This document shows, in pieces, positions 48,537 through 57,433 of a DNA stretch of 64,000 nucleotides. A program made the translations under genes and the position numbers. This DNA comes from CAYRFQ01 sp964423615 (GTDB lineage: Bacteria > Planctomycetota > Planctomycetia > Gemmatales > Gemmataceae). Under the pieces are notes generated by a model. The model saw nothing but the letters and a program-made list of their open reading frames with translations, searched no databases and was not told where the DNA came from. Where the stretch lies: contig CAYRFQ010000014.1 in assembly GCA_964423615.1 (NCBI GenBank), positions 1 through 64,000 on the forward strand. The letters are read 5' to 3'. Within the stretch, counting starts at the first letter, position 1. Each line of letters begins with the position of its first letter.

Positions 48537-49549
48537 TGACAGATGCAACGGTAACGCATCCGAAACAGGCGTTCGAAGATACATTTGAAAACCTACAATG
48601 TCCTTTGCCGGCTGCCCCCACGCACATTTCTACGGACCTATGGGAACGAGCTCTCAAAGGGCCATTGCGAGATATATTGTCTCGGCCGGGCAAACAGTTT
48701 CGAAGTCGTCTAGTTCAACTTGCCTGGAGGCTTGCCGGTCGCGACGATGCACCACCGAAGCAACTACCGCTAGTCGTCGAGTTACTGCATGCTGGATCAT
48801 TAATCATCGACGACATCGAGGACGGTTCGGAAGAAAGACGCGGCAAGCCTGCCCTCCATCGTCTCCACGGAATACCGGTGGCATTGAATACGGGCAACTG
48901 GCTCTATTTTTATTCGATTCGCACTTTGCAATCGATACCCCTATCAACAACGGTTCGTTCCCAACTGGAAGAATTAACGAACAGCATCATCTTGATGTGC
49001 CACGAAGGACAGGCCTTGGACCTGACCGCTCGTGTAACACAACTTCAGCAAAATGAAGTTGCAAGCGTCGTCCAGACAATAAGCGAGTACAAGACTGGTG
49101 CGTTGATGGCTTTGGCCTCAGGAATGGGAGCCATTGCTGCCGGAGCAGAAAATCACATCCGCGATGCCTTGTTGCGATTCGGGTCGCGGCTCGGAGTTGG
49201 ATTGCAAATGCAAAACGATCTCACCGAGTTGTATGGAACAAATAGCAAAAAGAAATACGAAGATCTAATCCTCGGCCGAGCAACATGGCCCTGGCGTTGG
49301 GTAGCCGAAAGCGCGACAGCTTCTGAGTTCTCACATTTGCAAACTCTGAGCACACACGCCGGGAGGTTTCCTGAGACAGCTCAGGACCTCGCTGATGCCC
49401 TCCGTGTGTGTTTGGAAGATAAGCCCAAGGTTGAAATTCACAAATGGCTCGAAAACGCGTTCACGGAGTTGGAAGAGGTTTTAGGACAATCCACATATCT
49501 TGATGCGTTGCATGAAGAAGTTCGCCGTTTGGAGAACCACTATGCCTGA
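48518..49549 (+). CDS. Polyprenyl diphosphate synthase (CrtE-like, variant second Asp motif)
   Basis: A 343-residue isoprenyl diphosphate synthase, presumably making geranylgeranyl diphosphate for CrtB. The first Asp-rich motif is intact (SLIIDDIEDGSEERRGKPALH). The second, normally DDxxD, reads NDLTE in GVGLQMQNDLTELYG, so one Asp is Asn and the last is Glu; the following KKKYEDLILGRATWP block is normal. It may work with altered metal binding or chain length. ATG 48518 has GGAGG at 7-base spacing and lies inside the end of crtY. An ATG at 48536 is the other option. The start of crtI overlaps its end by 8 bases. Confidence 0.85.
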   Translation: MLFTALMTDATVTHPKQAFEDTFENLQCPLPAAPTHISTDLWERALKGPLRDILSRPGKQFRSRLVQLAWRLAGRDDAPPKQLPLVVELLHAGSLIIDDIEDGSEERRGKPALHRLHGIPVALNTGNWLYFYSIRTLQSIPLSTTVRSQLEELTNSIILMCHEGQALDLTARVTQLQQNEVASVVQTISEYKTGALMALASGMGAIAAGAENHIRDALLRFGSRLGVGLQMQNDLTELYGTNSKKKYEDLILGRATWPWRWVAESATASEFSHLQTLSTHAGRFPETAQDLADALRVCLEDKPKVEIHKWLENAFTELEEVLGQSTYLDALHEEVRRLENHYA

Positions 49550-51059
49550 TTCCAAGCCACGCCGTGCCGCTGTGATTGGTAGTGGTTTTGGAGGACTCGC
49601 TGCCGCTATTCGTCTCCAAAGTATGGGCGTCCAAACGACCATTTTCGAAGCCAGAGACCAACCTGGTGGACGTGCCTATGTCTATAGAGACAATGGTTTT
49701 ATATTTGATGGTGGTCCGACAGTCATCACCGCTCCTCACACCATCGAAGAACTATTTGAGACTGCAGGACGTAAGATCGGCGACTATGTCGAATTACTTC
49801 CCGTTTCTCCGTTTTATCGATTGTTGTGGGGGGATGGAACCAAATTTGACTATGTCGGTGACACAGATTTGTTGGTCGAACAAATTCGAGCCATTAGTCC
49901 TGATGACGTTGAAGGTTATCTCCGATTCGTTGATTACACCAATCGTGTTTTTGCGAAAGGATACGAAGAACTCGGGGCCGTTCCGTTCCTCCGATTTTGG
50001 GACATGATTCGGGTCTTTCCAGATCTCGCCAAACTCCGCGCTGATCGGTCTGTCTATGCAGCCGTGAGTAAGTTCGTCAAGGACGAGCATCTCCGCCAAG
50101 CCTTCAGCTTCCATTCACTTTTGGTGGGCGGGAATCCTTTCGAAACGAGCGCGATTTACACGTTGATTCATTACCTCGAACGCAAATGGGGTGTCTTCTT
50201 TCCACGTGGCGGAACCGGAGCACTCGTCCAAGCTCTCGTGAAATTATTTCAAGATATTGGTGGTGAAATCAGGCTTGATTCTCCTGTCACAGACATAACA
50301 GTGGAAGAATCGACAGGTACAGGGAGAATAAAACACATCCAACATCGAATTACGTCAAAGTCCGAAACGAATGAACCATTCGACCTCGTTGTTTCGAACG
50401 CGGACCTTCACCAAACTTATGCAACATTGTACGGCAAGGATCCACGCGGAAAAGCGATGGCGCGCCACTTGGAACGTATGGACTGGTCTATGTCGTTATT
50501 CGTGATCTACTTCGGAACAGATCGTCGGTATTCCGACATGGCTCACCACAGTATTCTGTTCGGACCTCGGTACAAAGGTTTATTAGACGATATTTTTCGC
50601 GGCCAGGAATTACCTGAAGATTTTAGTCTTTATCTCCATGCACCCACGGTCACGGACCCGTCGATGGCCCCTCCCGGTTGTGAAGCTTTCTATGTATTAA
50701 GTCCTGTCCCGCATCTAGGTCGTGCGAAGTTAGACTGGGATACACTCGCACCGATCTACGCAAATAAGATTTATGAAGCGTTGGAAGAACATTTACCGAA
50801 TCTCCGGAAACACATTGTAACGGAGCGATTCTTGACACCGAATGGATTCAAAACAGAACTTCGCTCCTACAACGGATCGGCCTTTTCCGTCGCCCCGAAA
50901 CTTACACAGAGTGCTTGGTTCCGACCCCACAATCGTGATCCACGTATACCAGGATTGTATCTCGTTGGTGCTGGAACCCATCCGGGGGCTGGTGTACCAG
51001 GAGTAATCAATTCTGCGAAAGCTACGACCTCCATCATCGCACAGGATTTGGGGATATAA
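49542..51059 (+). CDS. crtI: Phytoene desaturase (CrtI type)
   Basis: A 505-residue FAD enzyme that desaturates phytoene to lycopene. The N-terminal motif is AAVIGSGFGGLAAAIRLQSMGVQTTIFEARDQPGGRAYVY, with FIFDGGPTVITAPHTIEELF. The C-terminal FAD block reads PGLYLVGAGTHPGAGVPGVINSAKATTSII. Length and motifs are those of bacterial CrtI. The start at 49542 has GGAG 7 bases upstream and overlaps the prenyl synthase stop; the ATG of crtB overlaps its TAA (TAATG). This tight overlap shows a coupled operon. Confidence 0.94.
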   Translation: MPDSKPRRAAVIGSGFGGLAAAIRLQSMGVQTTIFEARDQPGGRAYVYRDNGFIFDGGPTVITAPHTIEELFETAGRKIGDYVELLPVSPFYRLLWGDGTKFDYVGDTDLLVEQIRAISPDDVEGYLRFVDYTNRVFAKGYEELGAVPFLRFWDMIRVFPDLAKLRADRSVYAAVSKFVKDEHLRQAFSFHSLLVGGNPFETSAIYTLIHYLERKWGVFFPRGGTGALVQALVKLFQDIGGEIRLDSPVTDITVEESTGTGRIKHIQHRITSKSETNEPFDLVVSNADLHQTYATLYGKDPRGKAMARHLERMDWSMSLFVIYFGTDRRYSDMAHHSILFGPRYKGLLDDIFRGQELPEDFSLYLHAPTVTDPSMAPPGCEAFYVLSPVPHLGRAKLDWDTLAPIYANKIYEALEEHLPNLRKHIVTERFLTPNGFKTELRSYNGSAFSVAPKLTQSAWFRPHNRDPRIPGLYLVGAGTHPGAGVPGVINSAKATTSIIAQDLGI

Positions 51060-51982
51060 TGGTGTCCTCTGCAAATACAAAGTGCCAGGCGATCATTCAG
51101 CACCATTCGAAGAGTTTTTCACTCGCATCGAAGCTACTCCCCCGTCGGGTTCGTAAAGATGCCCTTGTACTTTATGCTTGGTGCCGATTCTGCGACGATG
51201 CCGTGGATCAAGTTCGTTCGCATGAGTCGGCTCGCGATGCTGTCGTTCGTCTGAGGGACGAACTCGAGCTCGTGTATTCCGATAATGCTACCTCAGATCC
51301 TGTCCTAGCTGCTTTCCAAGACGTAATTACTCGCTGTAACATTCCTAGACAATATCCATCCGATCTTCTCGAAGGCATGACAATGGACGTCGAGGGGTTT
51401 TCGTACGTCAACGAAGACGACCTCCTCCTTTATTGCTACCGAGTTGCTGGAACTGTTGGCCTGATGATGTGCCACGTGTTGGGAGTATCGGACGATCAAG
51501 CTCTTCCGCACGCTATGCAACTCGGCATGGCCATGCAGTTGACGAACATCGCACGAGACGTTGTCGAAGATTGGCATCGTGGACGTTGTTACATCCCAGC
51601 AAGTTGGCTTGGTCTCGACAAAATAACAAGTTTGGCTCAGATCAATAAATCCGATGCAATGCATCGATTGCTTTCAATTGCCGATGAATTCTACCAGAAA
51701 GGGGCCGCTGGTTTTCGATATCTGTCTCGCGATTGTGTGTTGGCAATCGACGTAGCGAAAAATGTCTATGCTCAAATTGGTGAGAAAATCAAAGCCAATG
51801 GCTATCGTGTGAGTGACCAAAGAACTTACGTGTCTCGATGGGAAAAACTTTGGATTGGTGGACTGACTATGATCAAACATCTATTCGCCCCTCCATCCCG
51901 ATTATCTACTGTCCGGCTACCAAATTCTGTGTGGAAATACAATGTTCCCGACCCTCATTCTCAAATCTTGGCTGGAGTGTAA
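51059..51982 (+). CDS. crtB: Phytoene synthase
   Basis: A 307-residue squalene/phytoene synthase family enzyme that joins two GGPP molecules head to head. Asp-rich motif one is LYAWCRFCDDAVDQ and motif two is QLTNIARDVVEDWHRGRCYIP. The HHSKSFSLASKLLP start is typical of CrtB. It begins within the crtI stop (TAATG) and its own TAA overlaps the next ATG in the same way. With crtI, crtY and the prenyl synthase it completes a beta-carotene pathway; no hydroxylase or ketolase for xanthophylls is present in the window. Confidence 0.94.
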   Translation: MVSSANTKCQAIIQHHSKSFSLASKLLPRRVRKDALVLYAWCRFCDDAVDQVRSHESARDAVVRLRDELELVYSDNATSDPVLAAFQDVITRCNIPRQYPSDLLEGMTMDVEGFSYVNEDDLLLYCYRVAGTVGLMMCHVLGVSDDQALPHAMQLGMAMQLTNIARDVVEDWHRGRCYIPASWLGLDKITSLAQINKSDAMHRLLSIADEFYQKGAAGFRYLSRDCVLAIDVAKNVYAQIGEKIKANGYRVSDQRTYVSRWEKLWIGGLTMIKHLFAPPSRLSTVRLPNSVWKYNVPDPHSQILAGV

Positions 51983-52296
51983 TGACAACCATGCGACTTT
52001 CTCGCAGTTATCGTGATGCCATCTATCTGGTGACATTTGCGTTATCACTCGTTTTGTTTCTCAGTGCTGCCCTCTTTGCGAGCGTTGGATTCAACAAAAA
52101 GAGCGATGATTATGGCAACCTCCCTTGGTTCTATTCCATCGGTTGTCTCACGTTGAGCGTCGTGCTGTGGTTCGTTTCGCGAGTGTTCATGGAATCTCAA
52201 GAAGAAATAAATTTGCAGGAAATCGACGATTCGGTAGCTTCGCCATTCACTGAGGACACGGAAGCCATTCAAGTGAATGGTCAATTCAAAAATTAA
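51982..52296 (+). CDS. Small two-helix membrane protein in phototrophy cluster
   Basis: A 104-residue protein, start coupled to crtB by TAATG. Two membrane helices (AIYLVTFALSLVLFLSAALF, and FYSIGCLTLSVVLWFVSRVF) are followed by an acidic cytoplasmic tail. I do not recognise the family. Strict coupling to crtB and to the next membrane protein suggests a role tied to the pigment or rhodopsin membrane, but nothing in the sequence defines it. Confidence 0.65.
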   Translation: MTTMRLSRSYRDAIYLVTFALSLVLFLSAALFASVGFNKKSDDYGNLPWFYSIGCLTLSVVLWFVSRVFMESQEEINLQEIDDSVASPFTEDTEAIQVNGQFKN

Positions 52297-52297
52297 T

Positions 52298-53266
52298 ATG
52301 AAGTACCTACTCCCACACGTCTTGTTTGATCGGCTCAATAAATGGGTAGAACACTCACGCTTTCGCAGAGTCGTTGGTGGATTGCTCGTCGGTACGTTTT
52401 TGCTAGCCGTTGTTGCCATCGAACTCAAAAGGCAGCAATTACTCCCAACAAGCGTTTCACGACTTGTTCCGGGCACAAACCACTTCATGGCCATTGAGTT
52501 GACGTTTGGGATGTTGTTGATTGTCGAAGGCTTGGAACTAATCTTCGGCCTTGCTCGATCCGTGTCCGTAGCCGTTGGCAAGCAGATCGAGATTTTCTCA
52601 TTGATTTTACTGCGTAAATCCTTCAAAGAATTTTCGGGATTTAGCGAACCTCTCGAGTGGTCGGACGCTGCGATTGAGTCTGTGGGATACATGATGGCTG
52701 ATGCGTTCGGAGCACTGCTTATATTCGCAATCTTGGCTATTTACTATCGGGTGCTTAGACACGAACGGTTTGCACTAACCGAAGAAACCCAATCAGCGTT
52801 TATTGAATGGAAGAAGGCCATCGCACTCGGATTGCTCGTTGCGTACCTTGGTGTAGGTGTAACGGATTGTTGGCTTTGGGTTGTGGAAGCCGAAGATCGC
52901 CTCATACCATTCTTCGAAGTCTTTTACACAATGCTAATTTTCGTCGACATATTACTTGTTCTTGTTTCACTTCAATTCAGTTCGACTTATCGGGTAGCTT
53001 TTCGCAATTCGGGATTTGCGGTTGCAACGGTCTTCTTGCGAATTGCTTTCGTCGCCCCTCCCTACATCAACGCTTTGCTCGGGGTTGGAGCGGCAGTTTA
53101 CACGCTAGGTCTAACTCTTGCTTACACATATTTTTTTCAAAGTAAGAGCCATAACCAGGACACAAGTACTCCATCTGAATCGGATCAAGAATTGCAACGC
53201 TCCAAGGACTCTGATTCGGTCTCGAAAGAACCAGTGGACACAGGAGGAGTCATCTACGCTTCCTGA
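52298..53266 (+). CDS. Seven-helix membrane protein of unknown function in phototrophy cluster
   Basis: A 322-residue protein with about seven membrane helices, among them VVGGLLVGTFLLAVVAIEL, HFMAIELTFGMLLIVEGLELIFG and KAIALGLLVAYLGVGVTDCWLWVV. Helices 2 and 3 are joined by a basic loop (LRKSFKEFS) and the C-terminal 40 residues are polar and Ser/Asp-rich. Charged residues (Glu, Asp) lie inside helices 2, 4 and 5, as in channels or transporters. It has no retinal-binding Lys motif, so it is not a second rhodopsin. It starts one base after the preceding stop and ends the cluster. Family not recognised. Confidence 0.7.
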   Translation: MKYLLPHVLFDRLNKWVEHSRFRRVVGGLLVGTFLLAVVAIELKRQQLLPTSVSRLVPGTNHFMAIELTFGMLLIVEGLELIFGLARSVSVAVGKQIEIFSLILLRKSFKEFSGFSEPLEWSDAAIESVGYMMADAFGALLIFAILAIYYRVLRHERFALTEETQSAFIEWKKAIALGLLVAYLGVGVTDCWLWVVEAEDRLIPFFEVFYTMLIFVDILLVLVSLQFSSTYRVAFRNSGFAVATVFLRIAFVAPPYINALLGVGAAVYTLGLTLAYTYFFQSKSHNQDTSTPSESDQELQRSKDSDSVSKEPVDTGGVIYAS

Positions 53267-53668
53267 ACCGAATAATTGACTCTTCGTTAAAGCCATTTCA
53301 CTAGCATATTCATCGAGTCGGAGAAACTTCCCTCCAAGGGCTGTCGATGGAACAAAACACCTGTGTTACGGTACTGACTTTTAGTGTTAGCAACACCACC
53401 CAGCCACGGCGTAATGCCGCAGTTGAAGCTACCTCCAGAGAAGTGGTGTTTGTGATTGAGTTAAGCTAACATCTTTCTCTTGCTCTCCAAGGTCCGAAGA
53501 AAAACATCAACGTGGGAGAAAGTGTACCTTTGCATTTTCTACTGCACCCTGTTGCCCAGTTCTACAACAAGCAACGCCAATCTACACGACTCGCCGTCTT
53601 TGGTAGAAAATCAAAATCGGACGCTCGTTCCTTCTACGTTCTGAACCTGCTCACTGCTATCGAACGAA
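53267..53668. other. Intergenic between convergent units, no gene seen
   Basis: About 400 bp between the end of the phototrophy cluster and the stop of the leftward valS. It holds only small hairpins such as CGGCGTAATGCCG and no clear U-tract terminator, repeat or RNA gene. Confidence 0.5.
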
Positions 53669-56600
53669 CTACGATTGTTTCAACTCGTTGAGATTCGTCT
53701 CGATGCTTTGGACTTGTTTTTCCAGATCGGCGAGTTGGTCACGTTGGACTTGAACGACTTCTGCCGGGGCATTGTTGACGAATTTCTCATTCGACAGCTT
53801 GGCCTTGGTGCTCTTTAGATGCTTTTGTTTCTCGGCCAGTTGTTTTTCGAGCCGCTCGATCTCCTTTCCCAAGTCGATCAACCCCTCAAGCGAAGTATAC
53901 ATCTCGAAGTCTGATTGAACGTTGGTCGCTGCTTGCTTCGGCTTGGAAGTGTCCGGCCCAGCCTCCAGCGTTCCTACCCCTGCAAGTAGGTTGATGAACG
54001 GAGCGAGTGTTCGAAAGTCTTCGGCAATCCCTTCGCTGCAACGAACGTACACGGCCAGTGACGTCTTTGTGTCAATCATGTATCGGTTACGAACCTCTCG
54101 AGCAGCCCGGACAAGTTCTTGCATTCGACCGATTCGCAACTCCATTTCTTCGTCACGAGAAGTGTCAGGGAACTCAGGCCAGTGAGCGACCATCACGCTT
54201 TCAGGAGCAGGCTCAGGGTTCGGCAAGCCGCGCTCGAAGGCCGCTTCGTTGAGGGCTTGCCAAATCGATTCGGTCACAAACGGCATGATTGGGTGCGCAA
54301 GTCGTAGGATCGTGTCGAGCACACCCACCAACACTCGCTGGACCAACGCCCGGTCTTCGCTACCTTCTTGGAGACGCCCTTTGCTCATCTCCAAATACCA
54401 GTCACAGAATTCCGACCAAGTAAATTCATATAACGTACGAGCGGCATCACTGTAGTGATAACCTTCGAGGTGTTCTGTGATGGCCTGAGTGGTCGTCGCA
54501 AGGCGACTTACTATCCACTTGTCTTCGATGGGTAGCTCTTCGACGCGAACGGCTTCGGGCGTGTATCCGTCCATGTTCAACAGCAGAAAACGGGCAGCAT
54601 TCCACAGCTTGTTGGCGAAGTTACGGCCCTTCTCAAACTTATCGGAGGCTTGCCGTGCCGTCGGCAACTCGGGATCGTCCTCGGGCCACGGCCCACCCGG
54701 ACGGAAGGCTTGGCCACATTTGATTTTGTTGGCTGGGTCGCCAGGACACACGATCTTCTTTGTTCGCATCCCCTTATGCTCTTGCTTGAGCGGGACTAAT
54801 ATTCCGCAATATGGACACACGTTCGCAACGGACATTCGCGAATCCTGATTCTCGGTCGCCAACTCGACCGCACCGAATCGGAGCGCATCTGTGCCATACC
54901 GGTCGATGATGTCGAGCGGATCGACCCCGTTCCCTTTACTCTTACTCATCCGCTCACCAAAGGGGTCCATGATCGTTCCATGGATATACACGTGATAGAA
55001 CGGGATCTTGCCAAGGTTAAATAACCCCGCAAGGACCATTCTCGCAACCCACAAGCTAATAATATCGCGGTTCGTCACCAGGACGCTCGTTGGATAGTAA
55101 TACGCAAGCTCAGCAGTTTCCTCGGGCCAGCCCAAAGTCGAGTGAGGCCACAATTGCGAACTGAACCAGGTATCGAGAACATCAGGGTCTTGTTCCAAGG
55201 CATACTTATCGCCGAACAAATCAGGAGCCAGATCCTCTTCCTTGGAGCAGATAAGGTACTGATCATTTTCCTCGTCACGCGTCCAACACACGTCATCACG
55301 GTCGCCGAAGACTTTCCTGAGTTCGGCTTCGGGTGCGTTCGTGTACCAAATCGGAATACGGTGACCCCACCAAAGCTGTCGACTCACGCACCAATCGCGT
55401 TTCTCGCCGAGCCAGTCGAGATAGGACTTGGCATAGCGATCAGGAAAGAACTTGATTTGTCCCGAAGACACGGCGTCCATCGCCATTTGGGCGAGGCCTG
55501 GTTTCCCATCCCGGTCGCCCATGTAGACGAACCACTGGTCGGAGAAATATGGCTCGACCGGGGTCTTGCTTCGGTCGCTGAGCGGAATCGTGTTGTTGAC
55601 TTCTTCGTCACGGTCGAACAAGTCCAACGCCTGCAAGTCTTCCACGACTTTCTTGCGTGCCTCGAACCGGTCTTGCCCAACATATGAGTATTGCCGACCT
55701 CGAAACCCCCCTTGTCCCTCTCCGTTGATCGTTCCGTCAGGGTTGAGGATGTTGATTGGTTCCACGAGTTCTTGCTTGTGCCGGTTGCCGACCTCGTAGT
55801 CATTGTGGTCGTGCGCAGGAGTAATCTTAACGGCACCAGTCCCTTTCTCAGGATTGGCGTATTCGTCTGCGATCAACGGCATCTTGCGACCGACAAGCGG
55901 CAGCTCCAACGTCGTGCCCTTGGCGGCCATCTCGGCGAGTTTCTTGAGAGTCGGAAGCATCTCTTCGCGCCGTTGCTGGACGGCCTCGATTTGCTTCTGG
56001 AGTTGTTTGGCTTCCTTCTCGTTCGCCTTGGCGAGCTCTTCCTGGAGTTCCTTCTCTCGCTTGTCGAGAACTTTCTCAGGATCGGGATGGACTGCCACCG
56101 CGGTGTCGCCGAGCATCGTTTCCGGACGTGTAGTACCGATCAACACGCTCTCCAGAGCACCATCGGCTTTGGATTCGATGACCGGATAACGGAAGTAATA
56201 GAATTTCCCTTTCTGCTCAACGTTCTCGACTTCGTCATTAGCAACAGCAGTCTGAAGGTGTGTATCCCAGTTCACGAGGCGTTTGCCGCGATACATCAAT
56301 CCTTCCTCGAACATCTCGAAGAAGGTATACCGCACCGCCCGCGAACAACCCTCGTCCAGAGTAAAACGAGTTCGCTGCCAATCACAACTGCACCCGAGTT
56401 GCTTTAATTGCCCGAGGATGCGTTCCTCGTATTTATCCTTCCAATCCCAAATCTTCTGAACCAAGGCTTCGCGTCCGATGTCGTGACGAGTTTTGCCTTC
56501 TTCTGTGCGCAGTCGTCGTTCGACGACGGCCTGAGTTGCAATCCCAGCGTGGTCAGTCCCTGGCATATATAAGGCGTTATAACCCTGCATACGTCGCCAA

Positions 56601-56803
56601 CGTATTAACACGTCTTGCAACGTATTGTTAAGAGCGTGTCCCATGTGCAACGCACCGGTGACGTTCGGCGGCGGAATGACGATCGTGAAGGGCTCACGGT
56701 TAGCATCCGGGTGACTGTGGTTATAGCCACGTTCGTCCCAGAATTGGAGCCATTTCGCTTGAGCTTCCTTATGGTCGTATTGTTTGGAGAGTTCAGTAGT
56801 CAT
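53669..56803 (-). CDS. valS: Valyl-tRNA synthetase
   Basis: A 1044-residue class-I synthetase. The HIGH signature is HMGH at residues 53-56 (PPPNVTGALHMGHALNN) and the KMSKS loop is ERMSKSKGNGVDP. The editing domain (CP1) carries an extra Lys/Glu-rich coiled segment of about 60 residues (LDKREKELQEELAKANEKEA). A zinc-ribbon-like insert with CPYC and CPGD...KCGQ lies after the KMSKS loop. The anticodon-binding domain and the C-terminal coiled coil (EKQLAEKQKHLKSTKAKLSN) typical of ValRS complete it. The upstream region contains the dispersed leader element at 56953-57245. Confidence 0.97.
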   Translation of the reverse strand: MTTELSKQYDHKEAQAKWLQFWDERGYNHSHPDANREPFTIVIPPPNVTGALHMGHALNNTLQDVLIRWRRMQGYNALYMPGTDHAGIATQAVVERRLRTEEGKTRHDIGREALVQKIWDWKDKYEERILGQLKQLGCSCDWQRTRFTLDEGCSRAVRYTFFEMFEEGLMYRGKRLVNWDTHLQTAVANDEVENVEQKGKFYYFRYPVIESKADGALESVLIGTTRPETMLGDTAVAVHPDPEKVLDKREKELQEELAKANEKEAKQLQKQIEAVQQRREEMLPTLKKLAEMAAKGTTLELPLVGRKMPLIADEYANPEKGTGAVKITPAHDHNDYEVGNRHKQELVEPINILNPDGTINGEGQGGFRGRQYSYVGQDRFEARKKVVEDLQALDLFDRDEEVNNTIPLSDRSKTPVEPYFSDQWFVYMGDRDGKPGLAQMAMDAVSSGQIKFFPDRYAKSYLDWLGEKRDWCVSRQLWWGHRIPIWYTNAPEAELRKVFGDRDDVCWTRDEENDQYLICSKEEDLAPDLFGDKYALEQDPDVLDTWFSSQLWPHSTLGWPEETAELAYYYPTSVLVTNRDIISLWVARMVLAGLFNLGKIPFYHVYIHGTIMDPFGERMSKSKGNGVDPLDIIDRYGTDALRFGAVELATENQDSRMSVANVCPYCGILVPLKQEHKGMRTKKIVCPGDPANKIKCGQAFRPGGPWPEDDPELPTARQASDKFEKGRNFANKLWNAARFLLLNMDGYTPEAVRVEELPIEDKWIVSRLATTTQAITEHLEGYHYSDAARTLYEFTWSEFCDWYLEMSKGRLQEGSEDRALVQRVLVGVLDTILRLAHPIMPFVTESIWQALNEAAFERGLPNPEPAPESVMVAHWPEFPDTSRDEEMELRIGRMQELVRAAREVRNRYMIDTKTSLAVYVRCSEGIAEDFRTLAPFINLLAGVGTLEAGPDTSKPKQAATNVQSDFEMYTSLEGLIDLGKEIERLEKQLAEKQKHLKSTKAKLSNEKFVNNAPAEVVQVQRDQLADLEKQVQSIETNLNELKQS

Positions 56804-56952
56804 CAGTCATTAACCTTTATGTCTGTCGAAGACACCGGACTATGCGATTCGATTGGTCAACCAGTGCAGAATGAGTAGCAGCTTCGATCTAAAAATATTC
56901 GCTGGGATGCCATGGGCCGTCGGATAAATCAGTGTGCTACGACCTCCGATAC

Positions 56953-57245
56953 CTCCAACATTCCGACACAAAACCGACCAAAAACTGCAGTAAAACTGCA
57001 ATAAAATGACACAAACCTGCATACTTTCTGCAGTAAAACTGCACCATTCTTGCACTTTTTCGCGCTGCTTATATTTCCATATCTTCATACATTTGAACAA
57101 CTTACAGAAATCAGGTATGACAAATTTCGCCAAAAAACGCTATTTCGCGTGATTCTTGAGGTCACCGAGCATTACTGCGCGCAACTCCTCATAATACAAT
57201 AGGATTTAGCGCCGTGTCATTTTTCACAAAATGGCCACAATCCAA
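56953..57245 (-). promoter_or_regulatory. Dispersed leader element, copy 2, upstream of valS
   Basis: Read on the minus strand this matches 16645-16915: GTGAAAAATGACACGGCG, AATCCTATTGTATTATG, GCGAAATAGCGTTTTTT, ATATGGAAAT, then TGCAG units on an 11-bp repeat, GCAGGTTTGTGTCATTTT and TTTTTGGTCGGTTTT. Plus-strand CTGCA/TTGCA cores start at 56985, 56996, 57017, 57028, 57039 and 57050; one 21-base step replaces a missing unit. The remaining bases between here and valS, and from 57246 to 57433, show no gene. Confidence 0.6.
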
Positions 57246-57433
57246 AAAAATTCTCAACACTTCTGTGCAACCTACGCCCGTTGCTCTGTGTTCCTTGTCT
57301 CGTCCAGTCAGTTTGATCGTTGTTGGGACTGTCGGAGAAACAATCCTCATAGTTTGCCAACCCCCACTATCGACTGAGAACAACCATTGGGCTCACGCCA
57401 ACGAACCAGTTTGCGGTTTCATTGGCACGCAGT

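Noticed and set aside
56804..57433. T-box riboswitch before valS
   Set aside because: No T-box motif (TGGNACCGCG-like) or terminator/antiterminator pair is visible; the region instead contains the dispersed leader element.
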